A stretch of DNA of 64,000 bases from Sporosarcina sp. ACRSM (GTDB lineage: Bacteria > Bacillota > Bacilli > Bacillales_A > Planococcaceae). The stretch is taken from assembly GCF_022346545.1 (NCBI RefSeq), contig NZ_JAKRNU010000011.1:1-64000 (forward strand). Reading direction: 5' to 3'. The notes beneath the pieces were generated by a model that worked only from the letters and a program-made list of their open reading frames with translations, was not told where the DNA came from and made no database searches. The translations under genes and the position numbers were made by a program. Below are positions 55,594 through 63,760 of this stretch, piece by piece (position 1 is the first letter of the stretch; each line of letters opens with the position of its first letter).

Positions 55594-55827
55594 ATGGAAA
55601 CTAAGTTAAAAATGTTGAACGCGGTTAAAGTTGTCGGCCTGACGGTACTCGCCATCGGAATCTCCATTTTCTTATACGGATTTTTTGTAAGCGATTACAG
55701 TTCCGTTACAGGCATCGGGATTGGTACGGTAATGGGAGCGATTTTTATCTTCCTGATGGGGGTCTTCTTTGTAGCAACGGAAGAAATGCATGAAAAAGCG
55801 GATAAAGGGATGCGGATTGTTCAATAA
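55594..55827 (+). CDS. Two-helix small membrane protein
   Basis: A 77-residue protein with two hydrophobic segments (about 12-31 and 39-61) separated by a short polar loop. A polar, charged tail (EEMHEKADKGMRI) follows. It has its own TTGACA promoter and a strong terminator. AAAGGGGTG precedes the ATG. Family and function are not recognised. Confidence 0.72.
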   Translation: METKLKMLNAVKVVGLTVLAIGISIFLYGFFVSDYSSVTGIGIGTVMGAIFIFLMGVFFVATEEMHEKADKGMRIVQ

Positions 55828-55832
55828 ATACG

Positions 55833-55862
55833 AAAAGGAGCACCTGTTGAGGTGCTCCTTTT
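55833..55862. terminator. Bidirectional terminator before qoxD
   Basis: AAAAGGAGCACCT-GTTG-AGGTGCTCCTTTT is a perfect 13-bp stem with a four-base loop. Confidence 0.93.
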
Positions 55863-55895
55863 CTTTAAAGTTTTTCCGTCTAGGCTTTTGTACTT

Positions 55896-56177
55896 TTACA
55901 TATCCCAAACCAAGATTAACAATGTTCCAAAGATGGTTACGAGGGCTATGGCGATTCCATAATAGATATTTGCGTAAATCGCCACTTTGTCTTCCGACTC
56001 ACCAGCATGCATAAAGCCGACCAGCTGTATGCCAGCCTGCACGAATGCCGTCACAAGCAGGACGGTCATCCCCATTGCAAATGACATATCTAAAAAATAG
56101 ACCGTCAGTGCAGCTACCGTCAGAACCATTGAAAAGACGAAGCCCATCACTTGTTTACGCGGGAATAATTCGCTCAT
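55896..56177 (-). CDS. qoxD: Cytochrome aa3 quinol oxidase subunit IV
   Basis: A 93-residue, three-helix small subunit of the quinol oxidase. The pattern VMGFVFSMVLTVAALTVYF, QAGIQLVGFMH, ANIYYGIAIALVTIFGTLL is typical. It starts one base after the qoxC stop, so it is the last gene of the operon. Confidence 0.93.
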   Translation of the reverse strand: MSELFPRKQVMGFVFSMVLTVAALTVYFLDMSFAMGMTVLLVTAFVQAGIQLVGFMHAGESEDKVAIYANIYYGIAIALVTIFGTLLILVWDM

Positions 56178-56178
56178 A

Positions 56179-56775
56179 TTACATCATTCCTTTCAAGTAG
56201 ATGAAGCTGAAAATGAAGATCCAAACAACATCTAGGAAATGCCAGTAAAGTGAGAAGATAAAGGCCTTATTCGCCGTCGCTGGCGTCAAGCCACGTTTTT
56301 TCACTTGCAGGATAATGAATAGTCCCCAGAAGAGACCGAGTGTCACGTGCGCACCGTGCGTTCCTAATGTTGTCAACAGAACGCCTGTGAATGCACTCAC
56401 TTGAAGGCCTGCTCCAATATGTGCGTAATGAGTGAACTCATAGATTTCCACCCCTAAGAAGGCCAGACCGAGAAGCAATGTGATCGCAAAGAATGTGATC
56501 ATCGCATTTTTCCGTCCGATTCGCATGGCATGGATACCAAGACCGATTGTGAAACTACTTGTTAACAGCAAAATCGTTTCAATGAGCACTGGCGTGATTT
56601 CAAAAATCTCCGCTCCGGACGGGCCATTCCCTGTCCGATGTTCCAATGTGAAATAGGTTGCAAAAAGCGTTGCAAAAAGCATCACTTCGGCTCCAAGGAA
56701 GATCCAGAAACCTAATATGTTCAACTTATTTTGTTCTGTGCCATATTCGAGTGGAAGCGAGTTATCTACTTTCAT
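56179..56775 (-). CDS. qoxC: Cytochrome aa3 quinol oxidase subunit III
   Basis: A 198-residue, five-helix subunit stabilising the oxidase core. Conserved segments are [34 protein letters not shown] and [18 protein letters not shown]. It overlaps the end of qoxB by 14 bases, implying coupled translation. Confidence 0.95.
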   Translation of the reverse strand: MKVDNSLPLEYGTEQNKLNILGFWIFLGAEVMLFATLFATYFTLEHRTGNGPSGAEIFEITPVLIETILLLTSSFTIGLGIHAMRIGRKNAMITFFAITLLLGLAFLGVEIYEFTHYAHIGAGLQVSAFTGVLLTTLGTHGAHVTLGLFWGLFIILQVKKRGLTPATANKAFIFSLYWHFLDVVWIFIFSFIYLKGMM

Positions 56776-58720
56776 CTGCTAACACCTCGCTATCTTTTTC
56801 TGTTGCTTCAATTTCTTTGACGGAAATGTAATGACCGTCGTCTTTTTCAAATGAACGGTGAGCCATGCAGGCAAAGATTGCAATTGTCGTAATGATTACT
56901 GGGATCCACATGCTGAATATGAACGAGAAGCCCCATACGAAGAATATGCAACTCATGATAAACGGCACTCCGCTGTTATTCGGCATATGAATCTTCTCGA
57001 TTTCGCCTTTGAATAGCGGCTGACCTTTTTTCTTGTGATCCCAGAACGCTTCAATGGAATTCACATGAGGTGTCCGCGCGAAGTTATACGATTGTACTGG
57101 ACTCTGTGTAGCCCATTCAAGCGTACGTGCATTCCACGGATCGGAACCGATATCCCGTGAAGCATAGCGCGTACTATAATAGACGTTATAGACGATGATC
57201 GCAAAACCAATCGCCAAAGCAACTGCCCCTACAAAGGAAAGCATGTTCAATGCACCAAAACCGGTCGCTTCAGAATACGTGTACATCCGGCGTGCTTGCC
57301 CATCCAAGCCCGTGAAGAACATCGGGAAGAATGTGACGTTGAAACCAATCATGATAAACCAGAATGCCCATTTTCCGATTCGTTCGTTTAACATAAAGCC
57401 GAACATTTTCGGCCACCAGTACGTGAGACCGGCCAGCATCGCGAAGACAACTCCCGGAATGATCGTGTAATGGAAATGCGCAACGAGGAACATTGTATTA
57501 TGGTATTGATAATCGGCACTCGCCATACCGAGCATGACCCCCGTTACCCCACCGATTGTGAAAATCGGTATGAACCCTACTGAATAGAGCATCGGAACTG
57601 TAAATACAATTTTCCCTTTCCGCATCGTCAACAGCCAGTTAAAGATTTTGATCCCGGTCGGAATCGCAATCGCCATTGTCGTAATCGAGAAAATACTATT
57701 GGTTAATGGCCCTTGCCCCATCGTAAAGAAATGGTGCGTCCAAACCAAGAATGAGAAAAATGAAATGATCACAATCGAAGCGACCATCGATTTATAACCA
57801 TAAAGGTTACGTTGAGAGAAGGTAGATACAACCTCACTATAAATACCGAATGCCGGCAAAATGAGGATATAGACTTCCGGATGCCCCCAAACCCAGAATA
57901 GGTTCGCCCAGAGCATATCCATCCCGCCATTTGTCATCGAGAAGATATGGGTACCAAACAGACGGTCCATTGTCCCTAACAAAAGTGTAACGGTCAGGAC
58001 TGGGAATGCGAAAACTACAATCGCATTCGTGATAAGTGCTGTCCATGTGAACATTGGCATTTTCATCAATGTCATACCAGGTGCTCTCATCTTAAAGATT
58101 GTCGTCATGAAGTTGATACCCGAAATTAGCGTACCAATACCTGCAATCTGAATTGATAATAGGTAATAGTTTGTTCCTACTGATTGGCTGAAATCATTTC
58201 CTGCAAGTGGGAAATACGAAGTCCAACCTGCGTCAGGAGATCCGCCGATGACGAATGAGATATTGAATAACATTGCTCCCATGAAGAACAACCAGAAACT
58301 AAGTGCGTTCAAACGAGGGAATGCAACATCCCGTGCACCAATTTGCAATGGTACAACAAGGTTCATCAATGCATATATAAATGGCATCGCCATGAAGATG
58401 ATCATGACAACCCCGTGCGTCGTAAATACTTCATTGTAATGCTGGGCATCTAGCAACTTATTATCAGGAACAGCCGTTTGTGCCCGCATCATCAACGCGT
58501 CTACCCCACCTCGGAAAAGCATGAGCAATGCGGAGATGAGATACATGATACCGATCCGTTTATGGTCAACCGTTGTCAACCATTCGCGCCATAAGTAACC
58601 CCATTTTTTAAAATAAGTTAAGCCTATGAGAATCGCAATCACAGTCAGCCCAATGGCAACCATTGATGCGTAAATGGCAGGACTTGGATGAGGTATGGCA
58701 AATCGATCAAAGTAGTCCAT
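56762..58720 (-). CDS. qoxB: Cytochrome aa3 quinol oxidase subunit I
   Basis: The 652-residue catalytic subunit, with the haem a and haem a3-CuB centre, reducing oxygen with quinol electrons and pumping protons. The copper/haem motif [12 protein letters not shown], the pair HHFFT and the haem-ligand helix HFHYTIIPG are present. About 14 helices. GGAG precedes the ATG at 58720. A hairpin separates it from qoxA. Confidence 0.97.
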   Translation of the reverse strand: MDYFDRFAIPHPSPAIYASMVAIGLTVIAILIGLTYFKKWGYLWREWLTTVDHKRIGIMYLISALLMLFRGGVDALMMRAQTAVPDNKLLDAQHYNEVFTTHGVVMIIFMAMPFIYALMNLVVPLQIGARDVAFPRLNALSFWLFFMGAMLFNISFVIGGSPDAGWTSYFPLAGNDFSQSVGTNYYLLSIQIAGIGTLISGINFMTTIFKMRAPGMTLMKMPMFTWTALITNAIVVFAFPVLTVTLLLGTMDRLFGTHIFSMTNGGMDMLWANLFWVWGHPEVYILILPAFGIYSEVVSTFSQRNLYGYKSMVASIVIISFFSFLVWTHHFFTMGQGPLTNSIFSITTMAIAIPTGIKIFNWLLTMRKGKIVFTVPMLYSVGFIPIFTIGGVTGVMLGMASADYQYHNTMFLVAHFHYTIIPGVVFAMLAGLTYWWPKMFGFMLNERIGKWAFWFIMIGFNVTFFPMFFTGLDGQARRMYTYSEATGFGALNMLSFVGAVALAIGFAIIVYNVYYSTRYASRDIGSDPWNARTLEWATQSPVQSYNFARTPHVNSIEAFWDHKKKGQPLFKGEIEKIHMPNNSGVPFIMSCIFFVWGFSFIFSMWIPVIITTIAIFACMAHRSFEKDDGHYISVKEIEATEKDSEVLADESR

Positions 58721-58774
58721 ACTTTTTGTACTCCTTTCGGAAATTTAATTCGTGACAGTTAATGTCCGGTTATG

Positions 58775-58806
58775 GGTGCCAGGACTCTGTGGTAGCAGCT
58801 GGCACC
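58775..58806 (-). other. Intercistronic hairpin between qoxA and qoxB
   Basis: GGTGCCAG and CTGGCACC arms enclose 16 bases in the 96-base gap. A T run is absent, so it is more likely an mRNA processing or stabilising structure than a terminator. GGTGCC...GGCACC recurs at 60528-60546. Confidence 0.6.
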
Positions 58807-58816
58807 GCTCAGTTTA

Positions 58817-59725
58817 TTAATGATTCGAATGTTCGTCATGTGCACCCTGTGCGTCGTCGGAATCATGTTCATCCTCATCGGAATGACTTGATCCATGGTG
58901 ATGACCTTCAGGCGGCGGCAAAAATTCCAAGTGCGTGCCACTAAACGTTAGCTGGCCAAGATGACCCGGTTCTAGTAACTCATTGAATTTTTCTTCAGTA
59001 AGAGGTTCAGCCGTCGCTTTCACATCTGCTACCCACTCATTGAACTCCGCTTCAGGCATCGCTTCCACGTGGAAGATATTCTCCGCGAAACCTTTCCCAC
59101 TGAAGTTCGCATTTCTACCCATATATTCACCAGGAACCTCTGCGGCCAAGTGTAATGTGGTTACCATGTCTGACATCGCATACTTCTGTCCACCCAATTG
59201 CGGAATCCAGAAGCTTGTGATTGGGCCATATGAGTAAAGTCTAAATTCCAATGCCCGATCCGTCGGGATATACAAATAGTTTACCGTTTCTATATTTTCT
59301 TCCGGATAACTGAAATGCCATTTCCAATCAGAAGAAGAAGCATACACGACTAACGGTTTTTGATCTTCATATCCTTTCGGTGTCGCCTCAACTGCATAGT
59401 TGGATTTGACCGTGACAATGGAAAGGAAAATGATGATGATCACTGGAATCCCTACGATGATCGATTCAACAATATGATTCCCTTCGATATGTGGGGGTTC
59501 ATAATCCTCGCTTTGTTTCGAAGCGCGGTATTTAAAAACGACGTATGCCATGAGGGCGAAAACAGCAATCACTACAATTGCCATCGTCGCAATCGATATC
59601 CAGATGACATTGGCTGTCGTCTCGGCTTGCGGTCCTTTCGGATCCAAAACCATTAGCGGTTCACACCCCGCCAACAATGCAATCATCGTTAAGATGGCAG
59701 CTAGAAAAGTCCATTTCATTCGCAT
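58817..59725 (-). CDS. qoxA: Cytochrome aa3 quinol oxidase subunit II
   Basis: A 302-residue lipoprotein (lipobox LLAGC, Cys21) with two membrane helices and an extracellular cupredoxin-like domain. No Cys-His CuA ligands are present, confirming quinol rather than cytochrome c as donor (SSSDWKWHFSYPEENIETVNY, FWIPQLGGQKYAM). The last 30 residues are unusually His/Asp/Glu-rich (HHHGSSHSDEDEHDSDD...). It is the first gene of qoxABCD. Confidence 0.95.
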   Translation of the reverse strand: MRMKWTFLAAILTMIALLAGCEPLMVLDPKGPQAETTANVIWISIATMAIVVIAVFALMAYVVFKYRASKQSEDYEPPHIEGNHIVESIIVGIPVIIIIFLSIVTVKSNYAVEATPKGYEDQKPLVVYASSSDWKWHFSYPEENIETVNYLYIPTDRALEFRLYSYGPITSFWIPQLGGQKYAMSDMVTTLHLAAEVPGEYMGRNANFSGKGFAENIFHVEAMPEAEFNEWVADVKATAEPLTEEKFNELLEPGHLGQLTFSGTHLEFLPPPEGHHHGSSHSDEDEHDSDDAQGAHDEHSNH

Positions 59726-59858
59726 GAAGAGACCCCTTTCTTTTATTTGATATACAGTGAAAATTTCTGAAAAAAAAGTATAGGGATGGGTGATTCCCCT
59801 AACATGAAATTCATCTTAATATAATAAAATCGCAAAAACAATATCAGAAAATCAATTT

Positions 59859-59938
59859 CACAAAAACTTCATGAGAAATACACAAAATAAGTCACAAAAC
59901 GTTCATTTAACAATGTTTAATCGGACACAAAACGTTCA
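59859..59938 (-). promoter_or_regulatory. Cluster of four TTTTGTG boxes upstream of qoxA
   Basis: CACAAAA on the plus strand (TTTTGTG toward qoxA) starts at 59859, 59881, 59893 and 59926, intervals of 22, 12 and 33 bases. Two of them are part of a 13-base direct repeat CACAAAACGTTCA (59893-59905 and 59926-59938). The word resembles the core of ResD-type respiratory regulator sites. Confidence 0.45.
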
Positions 59939-60233
59939 ATAAATCGACGAACATTTTACATATTCATTAATTATACAAGAAAAATATGGCACCATTTCCC
60001 CTTTTCAGAAAACGGAAATATCCTATACCTACAACGATAGCGGCAATCAAAACTGCTCATACAGCTTTATGGGGAATGGAATATCTTATAGAAGGAAAAA
60101 AAATGAGCTAGATTAAATTAGAGCCTTCCATTGAATTTTCCACTGCATAAGGGAAGACCCTGACATCTGTTCATAGCTCCCTGTCAGGGTCGTCAATTGT
60201 TTTAATCTAGGAATAAAAAAAGAGGAGGGGGAT
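59939..60233. other. Leader of the phospholipase-like gene with hairpin
   Basis: GACCCTGACA...TGTCAGGGTC (about 60156-60191) is a 10-bp stem 35 bases before the ribosome-binding site of the next gene. It could be a terminator of an upstream transcript or a leader hairpin. No other gene is seen. Confidence 0.45.
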
Positions 60234-60518
60234 ATGTTGTCATATAGGAGAAATAGAAGATTCCGGCTTTGTGTTTTTCCTGGTTATAATTGGTGTGGAC
60301 CGGGCTGCAATGGACCCGGTGCGCCGATCAATGATGTGGACGCAGCGTGCAAAGCGCATGATGAATGTTATCGTCAAGGTCGCCATCCATGCGAATGCGA
60401 CCAAGAATTTCTAGACTGTCTTCGTCCAAAAATCGATCCGTGCACACAAAAAGGAAGACACGCCCGTGTCCTGTACAATTATATGCGCCTGCAAAAATGG
60501 TTCACCAGTAGATTCTAA
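60234..60518 (+). CDS. Small phospholipase A2-fold protein (parvovirus VP1-like PLA2 domain)
   Basis: A 94-residue, Cys-rich, basic protein that is essentially one PLA2 domain. The calcium loop YNWCGPGCNGPG (18-29), the catalytic His-Asp pair ACKAHDECY (H42/D43) and a second acidic site CECDQEFLDC (D56) are all intact, with nine cysteines. It matches the PLA2 domain also found in parvovirus capsid VP1 and in short Bacillus proteins. It should hydrolyse phospholipids, but there is no signal peptide. GAGGAGGGGG precedes the ATG. Confidence 0.85.
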   Translation: MLSYRRNRRFRLCVFPGYNWCGPGCNGPGAPINDVDAACKAHDECYRQGRHPCECDQEFLDCLRPKIDPCTQKGRHARVLYNYMRLQKWFTSRF

Positions 60519-60527
60519 AGTTTTAGA

Positions 60528-60546
60528 GGTGCCTTGACCAGGCACC
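60528..60546. terminator. GGTGCC/GGCACC hairpin between convergent genes
   Basis: GGTGCC-TTGACCA-GGCACC lies between the phospholipase-like gene and the convergent zinc-finger gene. Without clear T runs it is a weak terminator. The words also occur between qoxA and qoxB. Confidence 0.5.
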
Positions 60547-60558
60547 CTAACCTTTCCA

Positions 60559-61224
60559 TCACCACAACGGGTCATTGATCGGATCTTTCTCCTGAAGTTC
60601 TATATAATAAGGACTCAAACTGATTTGGAGATAGGCGACACAAGCAATGTAAACAAATAAACCGATGAAGATATGCTCAAATAATTGGGGCATGATAATG
60701 AAAAATGGAATGAATAAGTTTAGCATTCCGCCTCTCAATGCCGACTTTTTAGTTCGATATTGTTTTTGACCACAGTGCGGACAGGTCATTTCTCTATTTT
60801 TCATACTCTGCTTCAATGCCTCTTTATGTGACCATTCTTCACAGCAACTCACACAAACCGGTAAACTTATCCCCTTTTTTTGAAGCCGTCTTTTTAAAAA
60901 CAACCGCAGTCCAAGAAAGAAGACTATGATAAGAATCGCTTTCCCAAAATCACTATTTAGGATCGACCAGCTCATCACCGTGCCAGTTTCAGGCGATGCT
61001 GCATTTGATGTTTTACTGGAAAAGTCATTCTGTTGCCAAAGCAAATAACCGAAGCCAAGCGCAAAAACCGTGAACGTCGCAAGTACAAAACGATATTGCC
61101 AATGGAGTCGTCGTTTTTGACGATAGGCTTTCGATTTTGCCTTCAGAACCATGCGCTGTTTTTGTTCTTTTGATAATGATATCGACTGGAGCTCATGATA
61201 TAAATCATTCTTGAATTGATTCAT
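60559..61224 (-). CDS. Membrane zinc-finger protein, probable anti-sigma partner
   Basis: A protein of about 221 residues. The helical, charged N-terminus is cytoplasmic (MNQFKNDLYHELQ). Hydrophobic segments lie at about 48-63, 93-109 and 170-200, and a central zinc-finger-like CVSCCEEW...CPHCG region resembles the TIGR04104 membrane zinc-finger family. It overlaps the preceding ECF sigma gene by 20 bases. Membrane proteins coupled to ECF sigma genes usually bind and restrain the sigma factor; this is inference. GGGAGGAA lies eight bases before the ATG. Confidence 0.75.
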   Translation of the reverse strand: MNQFKNDLYHELQSISLSKEQKQRMVLKAKSKAYRQKRRLHWQYRFVLATFTVFALGFGYLLWQQNDFSSKTSNAASPETGTVMSWSILNSDFGKAILIIVFFLGLRLFLKRRLQKKGISLPVCVSCCEEWSHKEALKQSMKNREMTCPHCGQKQYRTKKSALRGGMLNLFIPFFIIMPQLFEHIFIGLFVYIACVAYLQISLSPYYIELQEKDPINDPLW

Positions 61225-61741
61225 GACGCAGTTCCTCCCATTCATAATCCTTTATCCGATGTGCAAGTTGTTTGCGAGCACGCTGAAGCCTTGTTCTGAC
61301 CGTGGCTTCTGGACAATCCACTAACTTGGCGATTTCCACCGTCGTCATTTCCTCAAAATAGTACAGAATGAGCACTTCACGATAGATTAACGATAAGGTC
61401 AAAAGGGCTTCTACCAATTCACGCTTTTCTGCTTTCTCAAGCATGGCACGCTCCGGAGTATCGTTTGACCCCTTCCCCCTCACTTTTTCGAATAACATTA
61501 GCCGCTTCGCTTTCCAACTTCGCAGATGATCATGGCTTCGATTGACCGTCATCTTTACCAAATAAGTTCGAAGAGATGCCTCCGCTCTGAACTGCTCGTG
61601 TTTTTCATAAAAAGAAATGAACACATCCTGCACAATATCCTCTGCCGTCGCTCGATTTTTCACGTATAAATAAGCGACACGCAATAAATAATCGCCATGT
61701 GCCTCGATGATTTCCTCGATGTTCAATACGAATCCACCCAC
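61205..61741 (-). CDS. ECF-type RNA polymerase sigma factor
   Basis: A 178-residue group IV sigma factor. Region 2 (YLYVKNRATAEDIVQDVFISFYEK) and region 4 (LSLIYREVLILYYFEEMTTVEIAKLVDCPEATVRTRL) are clear and together cover most of the protein. The start is either the GTG at 61741 or a TTG at 61726; both have G-rich upstream sequence. It is coupled to a membrane zinc-finger gene. Target promoters are unknown. Confidence 0.92.
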   Translation of the reverse strand: MGGFVLNIEEIIEAHGDYLLRVAYLYVKNRATAEDIVQDVFISFYEKHEQFRAEASLRTYLVKMTVNRSHDHLRSWKAKRLMLFEKVRGKGSNDTPERAMLEKAEKRELVEALLTLSLIYREVLILYYFEEMTTVEIAKLVDCPEATVRTRLQRARKQLAHRIKDYEWEELRHESIQE

Positions 61742-62014
61742 TTTCCCCCTACTGACGTATCCCGCACCTATTCCGATTCATTTTCCGCTTATTTTTTTCA
61801 GTATAGTATAGTTCATCATCTACTTTGTAAAAGAGTTCTGGACTTTTTCATAGCTAAAGATTAAAAGTAATGAAGCAAAAGTGGTTCTCCATGTCCTTCT
61901 ACACTTGAAATTCATTTCCATAAAAACCACTATGTTGTTTGAATCCTCTCCCAAGTCTGATTTTGTTGTGTATAATAAGACTATCAGTTTGTATTGGGAG
62001 AGGGAGACGTTCAA

Positions 62015-62941
62015 TTGGGGAAATTTTTTACGAAGTCTACACTATTACTCTTCTGTTTAATTTGCATGTGGGGAGTCAGTTGGCCAATTTATAAGCAGGC
62101 CGTCCCGTATACGCCCCCTTTATTATTCGCTGGGCTCCGTGCCTTAATTGGCGGGCTTTTATTGTTTGCTGTCTTGTTCAAAACAAGAAGTGAAATTAGA
62201 TGGCGTGAAAACTGGGCAAAGTACTGCATTTCCTCATTTTTTAATGTCATTCTTTTTTTCGGTTTGCAAACATTTGGCCTAATCTATTTGCCAGGCGGAT
62301 TGTTTTCAGTCCTTGTCTATTTTCAACCTGTTTTACTTGGCCTCTTTGCCTGGATGTGGCTAGGCGAACGAATGACACCGCTTAAAATTACAGGTCTTGT
62401 CATTGGATTTATCGGGATCATCATTGTCAGCATGGATGGATTGACCGTGCATATCTCCGCCATCGGGGTCATTTTAGGATTGCTCACAGCACTTGGTTGG
62501 GCAATTGGCGTCATTTATGTAAAGAAAGTGAATCAGGAAGTGAATGCCTATTGGATGGTCGGCATGCAATTTACAATTGGCGGGGCTTTTCTCGTAGGTA
62601 CCGGAAGCATCTTTGAAAGTTGGGCTGCCATCGAGTGGAACGGGATCTTTATTTTCGGTGTCTTATTCGGAGCGACAGTCGGCATTCCGGTCGCTTATAG
62701 CATCTATTATTCTCTTGTCAACGCTGGTGAGGCGAGCAAAGTCGGCTCTTTCACTTTCCTCGTCCCCATCATTTCAGTGCTGATCGGCACTATTTTTTTA
62801 GACGAACCGATGACCTATATGCTTTTCGTTGGGCTTTTGTTAGTCGGCATCAGTATCTATTTTGTTAACTATAGAGGTAAAAGACTCCACAACTTCTTAT
62901 CCTATAGTCATAAAGTGAAGGAAAATAAGGAGATAGTATGA
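62015..62941 (+). CDS. EamA-family (DMT) transporter
   Basis: A 308-residue, ten-helix drug/metabolite transporter with two EamA repeats (WGVSWPIYKQAVPYTPPLLFAGLRALIGG; LDEPMTYMLFVGLLLVGISIYF). The TTG at 62015 has GGAG eight bases upstream; an earlier in-frame TTG would use no good ribosome-binding site. TATAAT is at 61971-61976. Its stop overlaps the start of the IclR gene (ATGA), so both are one operon. The substrate is unknown. Confidence 0.87.
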   Translation: MGKFFTKSTLLLFCLICMWGVSWPIYKQAVPYTPPLLFAGLRALIGGLLLFAVLFKTRSEIRWRENWAKYCISSFFNVILFFGLQTFGLIYLPGGLFSVLVYFQPVLLGLFAWMWLGERMTPLKITGLVIGFIGIIIVSMDGLTVHISAIGVILGLLTALGWAIGVIYVKKVNQEVNAYWMVGMQFTIGGAFLVGTGSIFESWAAIEWNGIFIFGVLFGATVGIPVAYSIYYSLVNAGEASKVGSFTFLVPIISVLIGTIFLDEPMTYMLFVGLLLVGISIYFVNYRGKRLHNFLSYSHKVKENKEIV

Positions 62942-63687
62942 CTACTAAAAACAAAACAGTTGTCCGTTCTTTAGATATTTTAAATTTATTTATCGACCAT
63001 GAAGAGCTAACTTTCCAAGAAATCATTGATTTGTCGGGCATCCCCAAAACTTCGGTTTATCGAATGCTGATGACTATCGAGGAGATGGGCTTTGTTGAAA
63101 AAGGGGAAGATTCCAAGTATCGGCTAGGTCTGCTTTTTCTGAAGTTCGGCGATCTCGTATCCAGAAGGCTGGACATCCGGCAAGTGGCTTACCCCATTAT
63201 GAAAGACTTGCATAACGACGTAAAAGAAGCGGTCAACCTGATTATCCAACAGGGAGACGAAGCCATCTATATCGAAAAAATTGATACGTACCAAAAAGTT
63301 CGATTGTATACAGCAATCGGCAGAAGAAGTCCCTTATATGCAGGGGCTTGTTCCCGTATCATTTTGTCCCATTTACCAGATGACGAGATTGGCAAATATA
63401 TTGCTTCTACTGAGTTCAAACCTTTTGCGAGTGGGACGATTATAGAGAAAGATCACTTAATGGAAACGATTCATCAAGCTAGAGAAAATGGCTACACGGT
63501 GAGCCATTCCGAATTGGAGAACCATACTTCCTCCATTGCTGCACCTATTTTTGACCACCAAGGCTACGTCATTGCCGGAATCAGTATTGCTGGAATCGAA
63601 GCCAATTATCAAAACGATCGCATTGCCTATCTTGCAGATAAGGTCATGACAGCCGCCCGCGAAATTTCAAAACGATTAGGCTATTAA
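62938..63687 (+). CDS. IclR-family transcriptional regulator (KipR-like)
   Basis: A 249-residue regulator: winged helix (LTFQEIIDLSGIPKTSVYRMLMTIEEMGFVEK) and an effector-binding IclR domain (EAVNLIIQQGDEAIYIEKID, RRSPLYAGACSRIILSHLP). It converges on a KipA/PxpC-type gene. In B. subtilis the IclR protein KipR controls the kip (5-oxoproline) operon, so the same job is likely here. The ATG overlaps the EamA stop. Confidence 0.88.
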   Translation: MTTKNKTVVRSLDILNLFIDHEELTFQEIIDLSGIPKTSVYRMLMTIEEMGFVEKGEDSKYRLGLLFLKFGDLVSRRLDIRQVAYPIMKDLHNDVKEAVNLIIQQGDEAIYIEKIDTYQKVRLYTAIGRRSPLYAGACSRIILSHLPDDEIGKYIASTEFKPFASGTIIEKDHLMETIHQARENGYTVSHSELENHTSSIAAPIFDHQGYVIAGISIAGIEANYQNDRIAYLADKVMTAAREISKRLGY

Positions 63688-63690
63688 CAT

Positions 63691-63743
63691 CAAAAAAACA
63701 TCCTCTATGCGCTTTTAAATCAGCGGCTTGAGGATGTTTTTTT
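63691..63743. terminator. Bidirectional terminator between IclR and pxpC
   Basis: AAAAAAACATCCTC... pairs with ...GAGGATGTTTTTTT, with a smaller inner stem. Confidence 0.9.
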
Positions 63744-63760
63744 CATTCTAATAGGATCCA

